Shown piece after piece: positions 1 to 8,600 of a DNA stretch of 64,000 nucleotides. A model generated the notes under the pieces. That model saw only the letters and a list, made by a program, of their open reading frames with translations. It did not search any database and was not told the DNA's origin. The DNA comes from Paenibacillus bouchesdurhonensis (GTDB taxonomy: Bacteria > Bacillota > Bacilli > Paenibacillales > Paenibacillaceae). Location: the NCBI RefSeq assembly GCF_900155685.1, contig NZ_LT732548.1, positions 3,363,100 through 3,427,099 of the forward strand. The letters are read 5' to 3'. The translations under genes were made by a program, and so were the position numbers. How positions within the stretch are numbered: the stretch's first letter is position 1; every line of letters starts with the position of its first letter.

Positions 1-196
1 AGTAAGACATACGCTGAGGAATCGGCCCTTCATTGACCATAACGTAATTCTTACCCAGACATGAGAGAAGCCAGCCCACCACGAGGGTGGAACTGACTGC
101 ATCTCCGTCCGGCTGTACATGCGACACTACCAGGAAATCATCATGATCCTTCAGAAACTGCTCTACCTGTCGGAACTCCTGTTCATTGGTCTGCAT
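1..196 (-). CDS. nrnA: Bifunctional oligoribonuclease / pAp phosphatase NrnA (N-terminal part)
   Basis: Only the first 65 codons are inside the window; the gene runs off the left edge. The translation starts MQTNEQEFRQVEQFLKDHDD and continues into a DHH-type motif, SHVQPDGDAVSS, whose aspartates bind the catalytic metal ions in this phosphoesterase family. The family degrades oligoribonucleotides of 2-5 nt and dephosphorylates 3'-phosphoadenosine 5'-phosphate in the cytoplasm. The start is set by an AAGGAGAC Shine-Dalgarno just upstream of ATG 196, 17 bases after the rbfA stop, so it is very probably the next gene of the nusA-infB operon. The catalytic C-terminal DHHA1 part cannot be checked here. 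Confidence 0.85.
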   Translation of the reverse strand, partial: MQTNEQEFRQVEQFLKDHDDFLVVSHVQPDGDAVSSTLVVGWLLSCLGKNYVMVNEGPIPQRMSY

Positions 197-213
197 TGCC
201 GTCTCCTTTAAAT

Positions 214-567
214 TCATTTATCCTCGTCTTGCGTAATCTCTCCAAGCAGCTTCTCAATACGGCTGCCATATTCAATCGACTCATCGACTTTAAAGATCAA
301 CTCTGGTGTGTGACGCAATCGCATTCGCTTGCCAAGCTCGGTTCGAAGAAAGCCAATCGCTTTCTCCAGCCCTTTCAGCGAATCCGACTTCTTCTCCTCA
401 TCGCCAAATACGCTAATGTATACTTTCGCTTGCGATAAATCGCTTGTAACGTCCACGCCGGTCACCGTGACAAATCCGATTCGCGGATCTTTGACTTCAT
501 TCTGAATGAGCAGACTGAGTTCTTTCTTAATCTGTTCGCCTACACGGCCGACACGATTTTTAGCCAT
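214..567 (-). CDS. rbfA: 30S ribosome-binding factor A
   Basis: RbfA is a small KH-like protein that binds immature 30S subunits and helps 16S rRNA 5'-end maturation, especially in the cold. The 117-aa product begins [18 protein letters not shown] and has the family core around the [16 protein letters not shown] segment and the [13 protein letters not shown] segment, which fits the usual length. An upstream in-frame GTG at 576 is possible, but ATG 567 has GAGGTG at the right distance, so 567 is preferred. It lies 15 bases after infB with no ylxP gene between them, unlike B. subtilis. Confidence 0.95.
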   Translation of the reverse strand: MAKNRVGRVGEQIKKELSLLIQNEVKDPRIGFVTVTGVDVTSDLSQAKVYISVFGDEEKKSDSLKGLEKAIGFLRTELGKRMRLRHTPELIFKVDESIEYGSRIEKLLGEITQDEDK

Positions 568-582
568 TGTTGTCACCTCACC

Positions 583-3138
583 TTACTTCCGTTCGACGGC
601 CTCCATTATAAATGCTTCGATAATGTCGCCCTCTTTAAGATCATTAAAGTTATCAAGTGTAATACCGCACTCATAACCTTGGGCAACTTCCTTCGCATCG
701 TCCTTGAATCGCTTGAGTGAATCAATTTTGCCTTCATATACGACGATTCCGTCGCGAACGAGACGAGTTTCTGCGTTGCGCGTAATTTTACCCGAGGTAA
801 CCATGCAGCCTGCAATCGTACCTACTCTGCTGAGTTTGAATGTATTGCGAACTTCGGCGTGGCCGATGACAACCTCTTTATATTCAGGGTCAAGCATTCC
901 CTTCATAGCCTGTTCAATTTCTTCAATCGCTTTATAGATAACGCGATGGAGACGAATATCTACCTTCTCCTGCTCGGCCGTCGCCTTCGTCTGGTTATCC
1001 GGACGAACGTTAAAGCCGATTACAATCGCATTAGATGCTGCTGCGAGAATAATATCCGATTCGGTGATGGCACCCGCGCCGCTGTGAATGATTTTCACGC
1101 GCACGCCTTCCACTTCGATTTTCTCCAGCGAGCCTTTGAGCGCCTCGACCGAGCCCTGTACGTCTGCTTTGATGATAACATTCAGATCTTTAATTTCGCC
1201 GTCCTTAATATGACGGAACAGGTCGTCAAGCGTGACTCGAGTATTGCCGCCAAGTTCGGATTGACGCTGGGTAATCGCACGCTTGTCAGCGATGGAACGG
1301 GCTTTGCGCTCATCCTCGAATACTATGAACGGATCGCCAGCCAGCGGCACTTCAGTCAAGCCAGTGATTTCAACCGGCGTGGAAGGCCCCGCTTCTTTCA
1401 AACGCCGGCCTTTATCATTGACCATGGCGCGAATACGTCCAAAGCAGTTCCCGGCAACAAATGCGTCGCCAACTTTCAGCGTACCGTGCTGCACCAGCAC
1501 GCGAGCAACTGGGCCGCGGCTCTTGTCCAGCTCGGCCTCGATCACCGCACCGCGAGCACGTTTGTCTGGATTCGCTTTATATTCATTGACCTCTGCTACA
1601 AGCAAGATCATCTCCAGCAGGTCTTCCAGTCCCATTCTTTGCTTCGCAGACACGTTAACGAAGATGGTTTCTCCGCCCCATTCTTCCGGAACGAGACCAT
1701 ACTCAGTCAGTTCCTGTTTAACCTTGTCCGGGTTAGCCGTCGGTTTATCAATCTTGTTCACGGCAACGATGATTGGAAGGCCTGCAGCTTTGGCGTGGTT
1801 GACCGCTTCCACCGTCTGTGGCATGACGCCGTCATCCGCAGCTACAACGATAATCGTAATGTCCGTTAACTGTGCGCCACGAGCACGCATCGCCGTGAAC
1901 GCTTCATGCCCCGGGGTATCGAGGAACGTAATCTTCTTATTATTAATCTCTACCTGGTAAGCGCCGATATGCTGGGTAATGCCCCCAGCTTCGCCGCTGC
2001 TGACATTCGTTGAGCGAATCGCATCAAGAAGCGTCGTTTTACCATGGTCAACGTGACCCATGATCGTCACTACTGGAGGACGCTCCAACAAATCCGCTTC
2101 ATCGTCGTTCTCTTCCAATGTCTCGAAGCGATCTTCCTCTACCGGAATTTTCACTTCAACCTCAACGCCGAAGTCGCCTGCAAGCAGCAGGATCGTGTCG
2201 ATGTCCAATTCCTGGTTGATCGTCGCCATGACGCCGAGCATGATAAGCTTCTTGATGACTTCTGAAGCATCTTTATGCAGCAGCTTGGCTGCTTCCCCAA
2301 CCGTCATATTGCCGCGAACGATAATCTTCTTCGGAGTGTTGTCGATCTTCTCGCGCGGCGGCTGCTGAGGAGCGTTCCTGCCGCGGCCGCCTTTTCCCCC
2401 ACGATTGTTCTTATAATTGCCTGGTCTGTTGTCGTCAAAGCGTCTTTGGCCAGGTCTGTTGTTATTCCCCTTGCGTTGTCCTTGTCCTTGTCCTTGCCCT
2501 TGTCCTTGGTTTCTGCCAGAAGAGTAATTTTCATTACTGGACTGAGCCGGACGCGCCTGTGCTCCTTGGCGGGAAGGCCCTGCCGAATTTGTGTTGGCAC
2601 GTTGTCCGCCAGCTTGTTGCGAACCTCGATTAGCTTGGGAGTTATTCCGATTCCCTTGCTGATTTCCGCCGCTAGGCCGATTGTTTCTTTCTTGCGTTGC
2701 TTGTGCTCCGCCCGTCTGGGAGGATGTTTTTACATCATGTGTTCTATTATTCATACTTACCTGCTTTTCTTGTTGATTTTTTGTCTTGCTTGGCGTACTG
2801 CTGTTCGTTCTAAGGCTCTGACCTTGATCTTCACGCTGGCCGGCACCTGCACCGGCCCCAGTTTTCGGCGTTTGGCTTCCTCCTGCGGAAGCTGGCGCCG
2901 ACGATTTAGCTGGAGATTTCGTAGGTTCGGAACCTTCCCGTTTGGCAGCAGCATTGTTCTTAATATCTTTGAAAAACTGTTCTACCCGCGATACGGCATC
3001 ATTCTCCATCACGCTCATGTGATTGTTAACGGGGATATTAAGCCGTTTAAGAATCGTAATAATTTCCTTACTGCTCATATTGAGCGATTTCGCATATTCA
3101 TACACCCTGAGCTTATCTTTGTTCTCTTGTTTACTCAA
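583..3138 (-). CDS. infB: Translation initiation factor IF-2
   Basis: IF-2 is the GTPase that positions initiator fMet-tRNA on the 30S subunit and promotes subunit joining. The 851-aa protein has an IF2 N-terminal module at residues ~1-55, a long low-complexity Q/N/G/R-rich linker (~65-265) that includes a short GQ repeat, a second IF2-N module (~270-330), then the GTPase core with G1 [17 protein letters not shown] and NKID motifs, followed by the beta-barrel and fMet-tRNA binding domains. The start is TTG 3138, backed by GGAGGTGG about 6 bases upstream; it overlaps the ylxQ stop by 8 bases (translational coupling). Internal shorter IF-2 starts are possible but not evident. Confidence 0.97.
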   Translation of the reverse strand: MSKQENKDKLRVYEYAKSLNMSSKEIITILKRLNIPVNNHMSVMENDAVSRVEQFFKDIKNNAAAKREGSEPTKSPAKSSAPASAGGSQTPKTGAGAGAGQREDQGQSLRTNSSTPSKTKNQQEKQVSMNNRTHDVKTSSQTGGAQATQERNNRPSGGNQQGNRNNSQANRGSQQAGGQRANTNSAGPSRQGAQARPAQSSNENYSSGRNQGQGQGQGQGQRKGNNNRPGQRRFDDNRPGNYKNNRGGKGGRGRNAPQQPPREKIDNTPKKIIVRGNMTVGEAAKLLHKDASEVIKKLIMLGVMATINQELDIDTILLLAGDFGVEVEVKIPVEEDRFETLEENDDEADLLERPPVVTIMGHVDHGKTTLLDAIRSTNVSSGEAGGITQHIGAYQVEINNKKITFLDTPGHEAFTAMRARGAQLTDITIIVVAADDGVMPQTVEAVNHAKAAGLPIIVAVNKIDKPTANPDKVKQELTEYGLVPEEWGGETIFVNVSAKQRMGLEDLLEMILLVAEVNEYKANPDKRARGAVIEAELDKSRGPVARVLVQHGTLKVGDAFVAGNCFGRIRAMVNDKGRRLKEAGPSTPVEITGLTEVPLAGDPFIVFEDERKARSIADKRAITQRQSELGGNTRVTLDDLFRHIKDGEIKDLNVIIKADVQGSVEALKGSLEKIEVEGVRVKIIHSGAGAITESDIILAAASNAIVIGFNVRPDNQTKATAEQEKVDIRLHRVIYKAIEEIEQAMKGMLDPEYKEVVIGHAEVRNTFKLSRVGTIAGCMVTSGKITRNAETRLVRDGIVVYEGKIDSLKRFKDDAKEVAQGYECGITLDNFNDLKEGDIIEAFIMEAVERK
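2475..2510 (-). repeat. Hexanucleotide tandem repeat inside infB linker
   Basis: About six copies of a 6-base unit (CTTGTC on the plus strand, one copy CTTGCC, a diverged copy at each edge) lie end to end. On the coding strand they encode a Gly-Gln repeat in the unstructured linker of IF-2. The unit is a multiple of three, so slippage would change linker length without breaking the frame. Confidence 0.8.
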
Positions 3139-3454
3139 TATACTCCACCTCCGACGTTTTCACGACCGTTTTCCGAATCATATCGGCAAATCCCTGATCC
3201 ATCAGAGCCAGAACGACTCGTTCCGGCTTACCGACGCTTGAACCAAGCTGCTCCCGGTCGTATCCGATGATCAATGGAACTTTGTAGGTTGCGCATTTAT
3301 CGCGAAATTTCTTGCGAGCATTCGCAGACGCATCCTCTGCAACGATGACGAGCTTAGCCTCCCCGGAGCGAACCGCCTTAAGGACGCTCTCATCCCCGGT
3401 GACTACTTTACCTGCCCGCATCGCAAGGCCAAGCCCGGACAGCACTTTACTCAT
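3131..3454 (-). CDS. ylxQ: L7Ae/L30e/Gadd45-family RNA-binding protein (YlxQ)
   Basis: The 107-aa product starts [20 protein letters not shown] and has the L7Ae fold signature: [21 protein letters not shown] followed by [10 protein letters not shown] and a helix with KVPLI. Family members bind kink-turn RNA; the role of YlxQ itself is not settled. Longer in-frame starts lie upstream, but ATG 3454 follows AAGAGG at 6 bases and gives the normal length. It overlaps the end of ylxR by 8 bases and the start of infB by 8 bases, which argues for tight coupling within the nusA-infB operon. Confidence 0.9.
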   Translation of the reverse strand: MSKVLSGLGLAMRAGKVVTGDESVLKAVRSGEAKLVIVAEDASANARKKFRDKCATYKVPLIIGYDREQLGSSVGKPERVVLALMDQGFADMIRKTVVKTSEVEYIE

Positions 3455-3761
3455 CGGCATCCTCTTCCCGATCGCGTTCAGCGATAAAGTCAACCTCTAC
3501 CGCAAGGAAGTCTCGTGCCAGCTGCTCATAAACCTCTGCGCCAACCGGCGATTTAAGCGCCCTGTCCAATGCCCTATTTTTATGGGCCAGCTTGAAACAG
3601 GACTCTTGGCCGCATAAATAGGCGCCGCGGCCTGATTTCTTGCCCGTCAAATCAATCGAAACGTCTCCTTCCGGAGAGCGTACGATACGAATCAGCGACT
3701 TTTTGGGCTTCATTTCATTGCAAGCTACGCATTTGCGCAGCGGTATCTTTCTAGGTTTCAT
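3447..3761 (-). CDS. ylxR: YlxR family RNA-binding protein (RnpM)
   Basis: The 104-aa product starts MKPRKIPLRKCVACNEMKPK. It carries the YlxR signature: the basic N-terminus, a C-V-A-C pair, the LIRIVRSPEG strand and the GRGAYLCG loop with further cysteines. In B. subtilis this protein (RnpM) has been reported to bind RNase P RNA and modulate its activity; I apply that by homology. The frame is open further upstream into nusA, but ATG 3761 sits behind a GGGGGGCGAAGG purine block and gives the family length. It lies between nusA and ylxQ, the conserved order. Confidence 0.9.
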   Translation of the reverse strand: MKPRKIPLRKCVACNEMKPKKSLIRIVRSPEGDVSIDLTGKKSGRGAYLCGQESCFKLAHKNRALDRALKSPVGAEVYEQLARDFLAVEVDFIAERDREEDADE

Positions 3762-3802
3762 TTCCTTCGCCCCCCGTCCCATACGTGCATTAGAGGTTAT
3801 TT

Positions 3803-4900
3803 TTAATCGACGGAAACGGAATCCTGCGGCAATTCGCCTGAGTCTGTCTTTTCTCTTCCAAATTCCTCTTCCGCTTGACTTTCGCTCTTGATGTCGATTT
3901 TCCATCCTGTCAGCTTGGCTGCAAGACGGGCATTCTGCCCTTTAATACCGATAGCAAGCGAGAGCTGATAGTCAGGAACGATCACGCGGGCCATCTTCTC
4001 CGCTTCGAATACCTGAACTTCAAGCACCTTCGAAGGGCTGAGCGCATTGGCTACATATTCCTCGACGCTTTCGGAATAGCGCACAATATCGATTTTCTCG
4101 CCGCGCAGTTCATTCACGATCGTTTGAACACGAGTCCCCTTAGGACCGACGCAAGATCCAACCGGATCTACTTCACTGTTGCGAGAATACACCGCGATTT
4201 TGGAGCGAAAGCCTGCTTCCCGCGCCACAGAGCGAATCTCTACGACGCCGTCAAAAATTTCCGGCACCTCAAGCTCGAACAAGCGCTTAAGCAATCCCGG
4301 GTGCGTACGAGAAAGTAAAATTTGCGGTCCCTTAGTCGTATTCTCTACCTTAGTAATGTAAGCTTTGATACGGTCTCCATGTTTAAACTTCTCATTAGGC
4401 ATCAGTTCATTAAGCGGAAGATGGGCCTCGATTTTGCCAAGATCCACGTAAACGTTGCGTTGATCCTGACGCTGGACGATGCCGGTAACGATATCCTCTT
4501 CCTTCTCGACAAAAGCATTGTAAATCAAGCCCCGCTCAGCTTCACGGATGCGCTGGGTCACGACCTGCTTGGCCGTCTGTGCAGCGATGCGTCCGAAATC
4601 ACGAGGCGTTACTTCAATCTCGGAGATATCATCCAATTGAAAACTTGGATTAATCTCGCGAGCAGCGGGCAGAGAAATTTCGGTCCGCGGATCAAGCACC
4701 TCTTCCACGACAAGCTTGCGGGCAAAAACCTTAATCGCCCCGGTATGGCGATTCATGTCGACACGAACGTTCTGTGCCGTGTTGAAATTACGTTTGTAAC
4801 TGGAAATCAGAGCGGCTTCAATCGCTTCGAACAAAATATCTTTGCTGATTCCTTTTTCCCTTTCCAACTCATTTAAGGCTTCAATAAAATCCATACTCAT
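3803..4900 (-). CDS. nusA: Transcription termination/antitermination factor NusA
   Basis: NusA binds RNA polymerase and RNA hairpins and controls pausing and intrinsic termination. The 365-aa protein has an N-terminal RNAP-binding domain (~1-125, starting MSMDFIEALNELEREKGISK), an S1 domain (~135-200, with TGIVQRQDQRNVYVDLG), and two KH domains (~230-345, with GPKGTRVQTIV and GIKGQNARLA loops). It lacks the C-terminal acidic repeats of proteobacterial NusA, as is normal in Firmicutes. Two close starts (ATG 4900 and ATG 4894) share the same Shine-Dalgarno region. A hairpin in the operon leader (5444-5469) may allow NusA to regulate its own synthesis. Confidence 0.97.
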   Translation of the reverse strand: MSMDFIEALNELEREKGISKDILFEAIEAALISSYKRNFNTAQNVRVDMNRHTGAIKVFARKLVVEEVLDPRTEISLPAAREINPSFQLDDISEIEVTPRDFGRIAAQTAKQVVTQRIREAERGLIYNAFVEKEEDIVTGIVQRQDQRNVYVDLGKIEAHLPLNELMPNEKFKHGDRIKAYITKVENTTKGPQILLSRTHPGLLKRLFELEVPEIFDGVVEIRSVAREAGFRSKIAVYSRNSEVDPVGSCVGPKGTRVQTIVNELRGEKIDIVRYSESVEEYVANALSPSKVLEVQVFEAEKMARVIVPDYQLSLAIGIKGQNARLAAKLTGWKIDIKSESQAEEEFGREKTDSGELPQDSVSVD

Positions 4901-4939
4901 CTGCCTCGAGCTCCCCCTTTCATATTCCCGAATAGGTCA

Positions 4940-5401
4940 TTAAAAAATGATGGCCAACCTTGCGCTGGCGACTTTGTTATATGGAATGGCGTAATCCTTC
5001 TTTCCGACCGTGACGACGAGTTCATCATTGTCAAAAGAAAGAAGCCGGCCCTCAAATTCCTTCAGACCATCTACCGGTTCATATGTAGTTACAAATACAT
5101 CCTTGCCGACAGCATTACTAACATCCTCTGCCTTTTTGAGCGGACGTTCCGCCCCGGGTGAAGAGACTTCCAGAAAATAAGCGGACGGAATCGGATCTTC
5201 AGCGTCCAGCTTCTCGCTTAGATATTCGCTGATTCGGCCGCAATCATCAATATCGATGCCTCCATCCTTGTCAACGAAGACGCGCAGAAACCAATTGCTT
5301 CCTTCCTTCACGTATTCCACGTCTACCAGTTCAAAGCCGTTCTCCTGCAAAAAGGGGAGAACCATCTCTTCTACGGTCGCTTTGATCTTCGGTGTGCTCA
5401 A
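4940..5401 (-). CDS. rimP: Ribosome maturation factor RimP
   Basis: RimP is needed for late 30S subunit assembly. The 153-aa product matches the family in length and contains the conserved stretches [44 protein letters not shown] and a C-terminal SH3-like domain ending in the [15 protein letters not shown] strand. The start is TTG 5401 with GGAGG 9 bases upstream. It is the first gene of the rimP-nusA-ylxR-ylxQ-infB-rbfA-nrnA operon, behind a SigA promoter at 5503-5531 and a hairpin leader. Confidence 0.95.
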   Translation of the reverse strand: MSTPKIKATVEEMVLPFLQENGFELVDVEYVKEGSNWFLRVFVDKDGGIDIDDCGRISEYLSEKLDAEDPIPSAYFLEVSSPGAERPLKKAEDVSNAVGKDVFVTTYEPVDGLKEFEGRLLSFDNDELVVTVGKKDYAIPYNKVASARLAIIF

Positions 5402-5443
5402 GCGTACATACCTCCATAAATTTCATTCCTATATACCAAAGAG

Positions 5444-5469
5444 TAAAGAGTGGGTTTCCCCACTCTTTA
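5444..5469 (-). promoter_or_regulatory. Perfect 11-bp hairpin in the rimP-nusA leader, possible NusA-dependent attenuator
   Basis: On the minus strand an 11-bp perfect stem (TAAAGAGTGGG with CCCACTCTTTA) closes a 4-base loop, roughly 25-50 nt after the predicted transcription start and about 40 bases before the rimP start codon. The U-tract after it is weak and interrupted (CTCTTTGG). A good stem with a poor U-tract is the pattern of NusA-stimulated terminators, and NusA autoregulation by leader attenuation is described in B. subtilis. The stem is seen; the function is inferred. Confidence 0.6.
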
Positions 5470-5502
5470 AACAACGGCTCTATCTCCATGATTACCAAAA
5501 AA

Positions 5503-5531
5503 ATTATAACATAGTCCGGCATTAGTGACAA
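5503..5531 (-). promoter_or_regulatory. SigA promoter of the rimP-nusA-infB operon
   Basis: On the minus strand TTGTCA (5526-5531) and TATAAT (5503-5508) are separated by exactly 17 bases, and TG precedes the -10 by one base (extended -10). Predicted start is near 5496, giving a leader of about 95 nt that contains the hairpin at 5444-5469. Confidence 0.85.
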
Positions 5532-5560
5532 GTAAAACACCTTTACTGAGCAGACATAAG

Positions 5561-5577
5561 ACGCTCTCGTAGAGCGC
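5561..5577 (-). terminator. Weak terminator-like hairpin after polC
   Basis: CGCTCT-ACG-AGAGCG forms a 6-bp stem plus a G-U pair about 45 bases after the polC stop. The following sequence is only moderately U-rich (TCTTATG), so termination may be inefficient. The next operon has its own promoter immediately downstream. Confidence 0.4.
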
Positions 5578-5619
5578 TTGCCAGTGCCCCCGAGAAGGCC
5601 ATAGCTCCTCGCAGACAGT

Positions 5620-8600
5620 TTAGAACAGGGAAAGCTGGTTGCTTTCAGGCAGTCCGCGGAAGCATCCCATCGTATTCAGCAGCTCAACAACCGTCTTCGT
5701 CGCCTTCGATTTCTGCTGGAAATCCTCGATGGAAAGAAATTCTCCTTGCTCCTTTGCAGCAGCAATATTTCTAGCCGCATTGTCACCGATCCCCGCGAGC
5801 GCCGAAAACGGAGGAATCAGGGAATCCCCATCCACAATAAAGCGAGTGGCGTCCGAGCGGTAGAGATCGATGCTCTTAAAGCTGAATCCTCGAGCCGTCA
5901 TTTCCAGCGCCATCTCTAAAATCGGCAGCATATTCCGCTCCTTCGGCAGTGCCTGGAACCCCTTTTGCTCGATTTCTTCGATTTTGCGGTAGATTGCCTC
6001 GTAGCCTTGGCAGAACAGCTCGATATCAAAATCTTCCCCACGTACGGAGAAATACGTCGCATAATATTCGATCGGATGATAAAGCTTAAAGTAAGCGGTA
6101 CGCACGGCGGAAATAACATAAGCCGCCGCGTGCGCCTTCGGGAACATGTACTGGATCTTGAGGCAGGAATCGATGTACCATTGCGGCACCTTGCATCTCT
6201 TCATCTCATCGATCCATTCCTGGGACAAGCCCTTTCCTTTACGCACGCTCTCCGTAATTTTAAACGCCAGACCGGCATCCATGCCAGCCTTATAGATCAG
6301 GTACAGCATAATATCGTCCCGGCAACCGATAACGGTCTTAATGTTGCAAGTCCCGTTCTTGATCAGTTCCTGGGCATTGCCGAGCCATACGCCCGTACCA
6401 TGGGACAATCCTGATATTTGCAGAAGGTCAGCAAATGAAGACGGCTGCGATTCCACCAGCATCTGGCGCACGAACTTCGTCCCCATCTCCGGTACTCCAT
6501 AGGTCGCTACCGGCGTACGGATTTTCTCCGGCGTGACGCCGAGCGATTCCGTCGAGTTGAACATGCTCATCACCTTCGGATCGTTCATCGGAATCGTCGT
6601 CGGATCGACTCCGGTCAAGTCCTGCAGCATCCGCATCATCGTCGGATCATCGTGTCCGAGAATATCTAGCTTGAGCAGGTTCGCATCGAAGGCATGATAG
6701 TCGAAATGCGTCGTCTTCCATTCGGCGTTGATATCGTCCGCAGGGAATTGAACCGGCGTGATGTCCTCCACCTCAATGTAATCGGGAACGACGACGATCC
6801 CGCCGGGGTGCTGACCCGTGCTTCGTTTAACGCCCGTACAGCCTGACGCTAAGCGATTCAGCTCAGCGCCCCGCCACTGCTTATGATGCTCTTCCTCATA
6901 TTTTTTTGCAAAGCCAAACGCTGTTTTCTCGGCCACCGTGCCGATTGTACCGGCGCGAAACACGCTTTTCTCGCCGAACATCTCTTTTGTAAAGTTATGG
7001 GCATGTGGCTGATATTCCCCCGAAAAGTTCAAATCGATATCGGGAACCTTGTCGCCCTTAAATCCTAGAAATGTCTCAAAGGGGATATCCTGACCCTCGC
7101 CCTTCAATTTCTCACCGCACTTCGGACATGGCTTATCCGGAAGGTCGAATCCGCTTGGTACGCTTCCGTCAAGGAACCATTCGCTATGCTTGCACTCCTC
7201 ATTCATGCAAATATAATGCGCCGGAAGCGGGTTAACCTCCGAAATTCCGAGGAATGTCGCAACGACCGAGGAACCAACCGAACCCCGGGAGCCAACCAAA
7301 TAGCCATCCCTATTCGATTTCTTAACAAGCCGTTCGGAAATCAGATAGTTGGCGGAGAAGCCGTATCTTATAATCGGCTCAAGCTCTTTTTCCAGACGCT
7401 GAACGACAACTTCTGGCAAATCCTCGCCATAAATCGATTTGGCCGTATCATAGCAAGTATTGCGAATTTCTTCATCTGCTCCTTCGAGAATGGGGGTAAA
7501 GAGCTTATCCGGGAATAATTCCAGCTCCTCGAACGAATCGGCTAGCACTGACGTATTTTTGACCACTACTTCGTAAGCCTTCTCTTCTCCGAGAAATTGG
7601 AATTCCTCGAGCATTTCTTCAGTCGTTCTAAAATGAGCATCTGGCTTGCGGATATCCTTAAGCGGACTGAAGCCGGTAATACCGTGGATCGTAATATCCC
7701 GATAAATCTTATCGCGAGGATCCAAGTAGTGTACGTTGCCGGTAGCTACTACCGGCTTACCGAGTTTAAAGCCAATTTCGCATACTTTGCGCAGCGCCGT
7801 CTCCAGCTCCTGCACGCTTCCGACGAGTCCCTTCTCGACAAGATGCATATACATGGTCAACGGCTGAATCTCCAAAACATCGTAAAATTCGGCCACCTGC
7901 TCTGCTTCCTCTACCGATTTATTTAGGACTGTCTCAAAGAACTCGCCTTTTTCGCAGCCCGATAAAATCAGCAGCCCATCTCTGAATTCGGCAAGCTTCG
8001 ATTTCGGTATGCAGGCAACTCGTTTGAAATATTCCGTATGGGACATCGATACCAATTTATACAGGTTTTTCTTCCCGGTCGCATTAAGCGCATAAATGCA
8101 GCAGTGGAATGGCCGAGCGTTCGACAAATCCTTGCCGACTTTGGCATTTAGCTGTTCCAGCGTCTTATAGCCTTCAATTTTGACCGCATCCTCCAGCAAT
8201 CCATTAAGAATTTCACCGAGCGCCAATGTGTCATCAATCGCCCGGTGATGATTCTCCAGCGATACCTTATATTTGGCAGCCAATGTATTCAGACGATGAT
8301 TCTTCATTGTCGGAAACAGCATTCTAGCTAGCTCGAGTGTATCCAACACCGGATTGTCCATTGGCTTCTGCCCCAGCTCCTTCAGCTTGGCATTCACGAA
8401 ACCGATATCAAACCTGGCATTATGAGCTACTAGTACAGCATCGCCGGCAAATTCGACAAATTCCTTGAGTACGGGCCCTACATCAGGTGCATCCCTAACC
8501 ATATCATCATTGATGTTCGTCAACTGCTGAATATTATAAGGAATGCGAACATGCGGATTCACAAACGTGGCATAGCGATCCACTTCCTTGCCTTCCACCA

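Noticed and set aside
859..1869. Long open frame on the plus strand (about 336 codons) opposite infB
   Set aside because: It lies fully antisense to well-conserved IF-2 coding sequence, has no ribosome site, and its composition is that of a reversed Firmicute gene. Treated as a shadow frame.
2275..3270. Long plus-strand open frame opposite the IF-2 linker and ylxQ
   Set aside because: The translation is Leu/Ser/Arg-rich as expected from the reversed Gln/Gly-rich linker; no start signal and no family resemblance.
5561..5577. Idea that the hairpin after polC belongs to a riboswitch or T-box for rimP
   Set aside because: It lies upstream of the mapped-looking SigA promoter, so it would not be in the rimP transcript, and no specifier or conserved T-box sequence is present.
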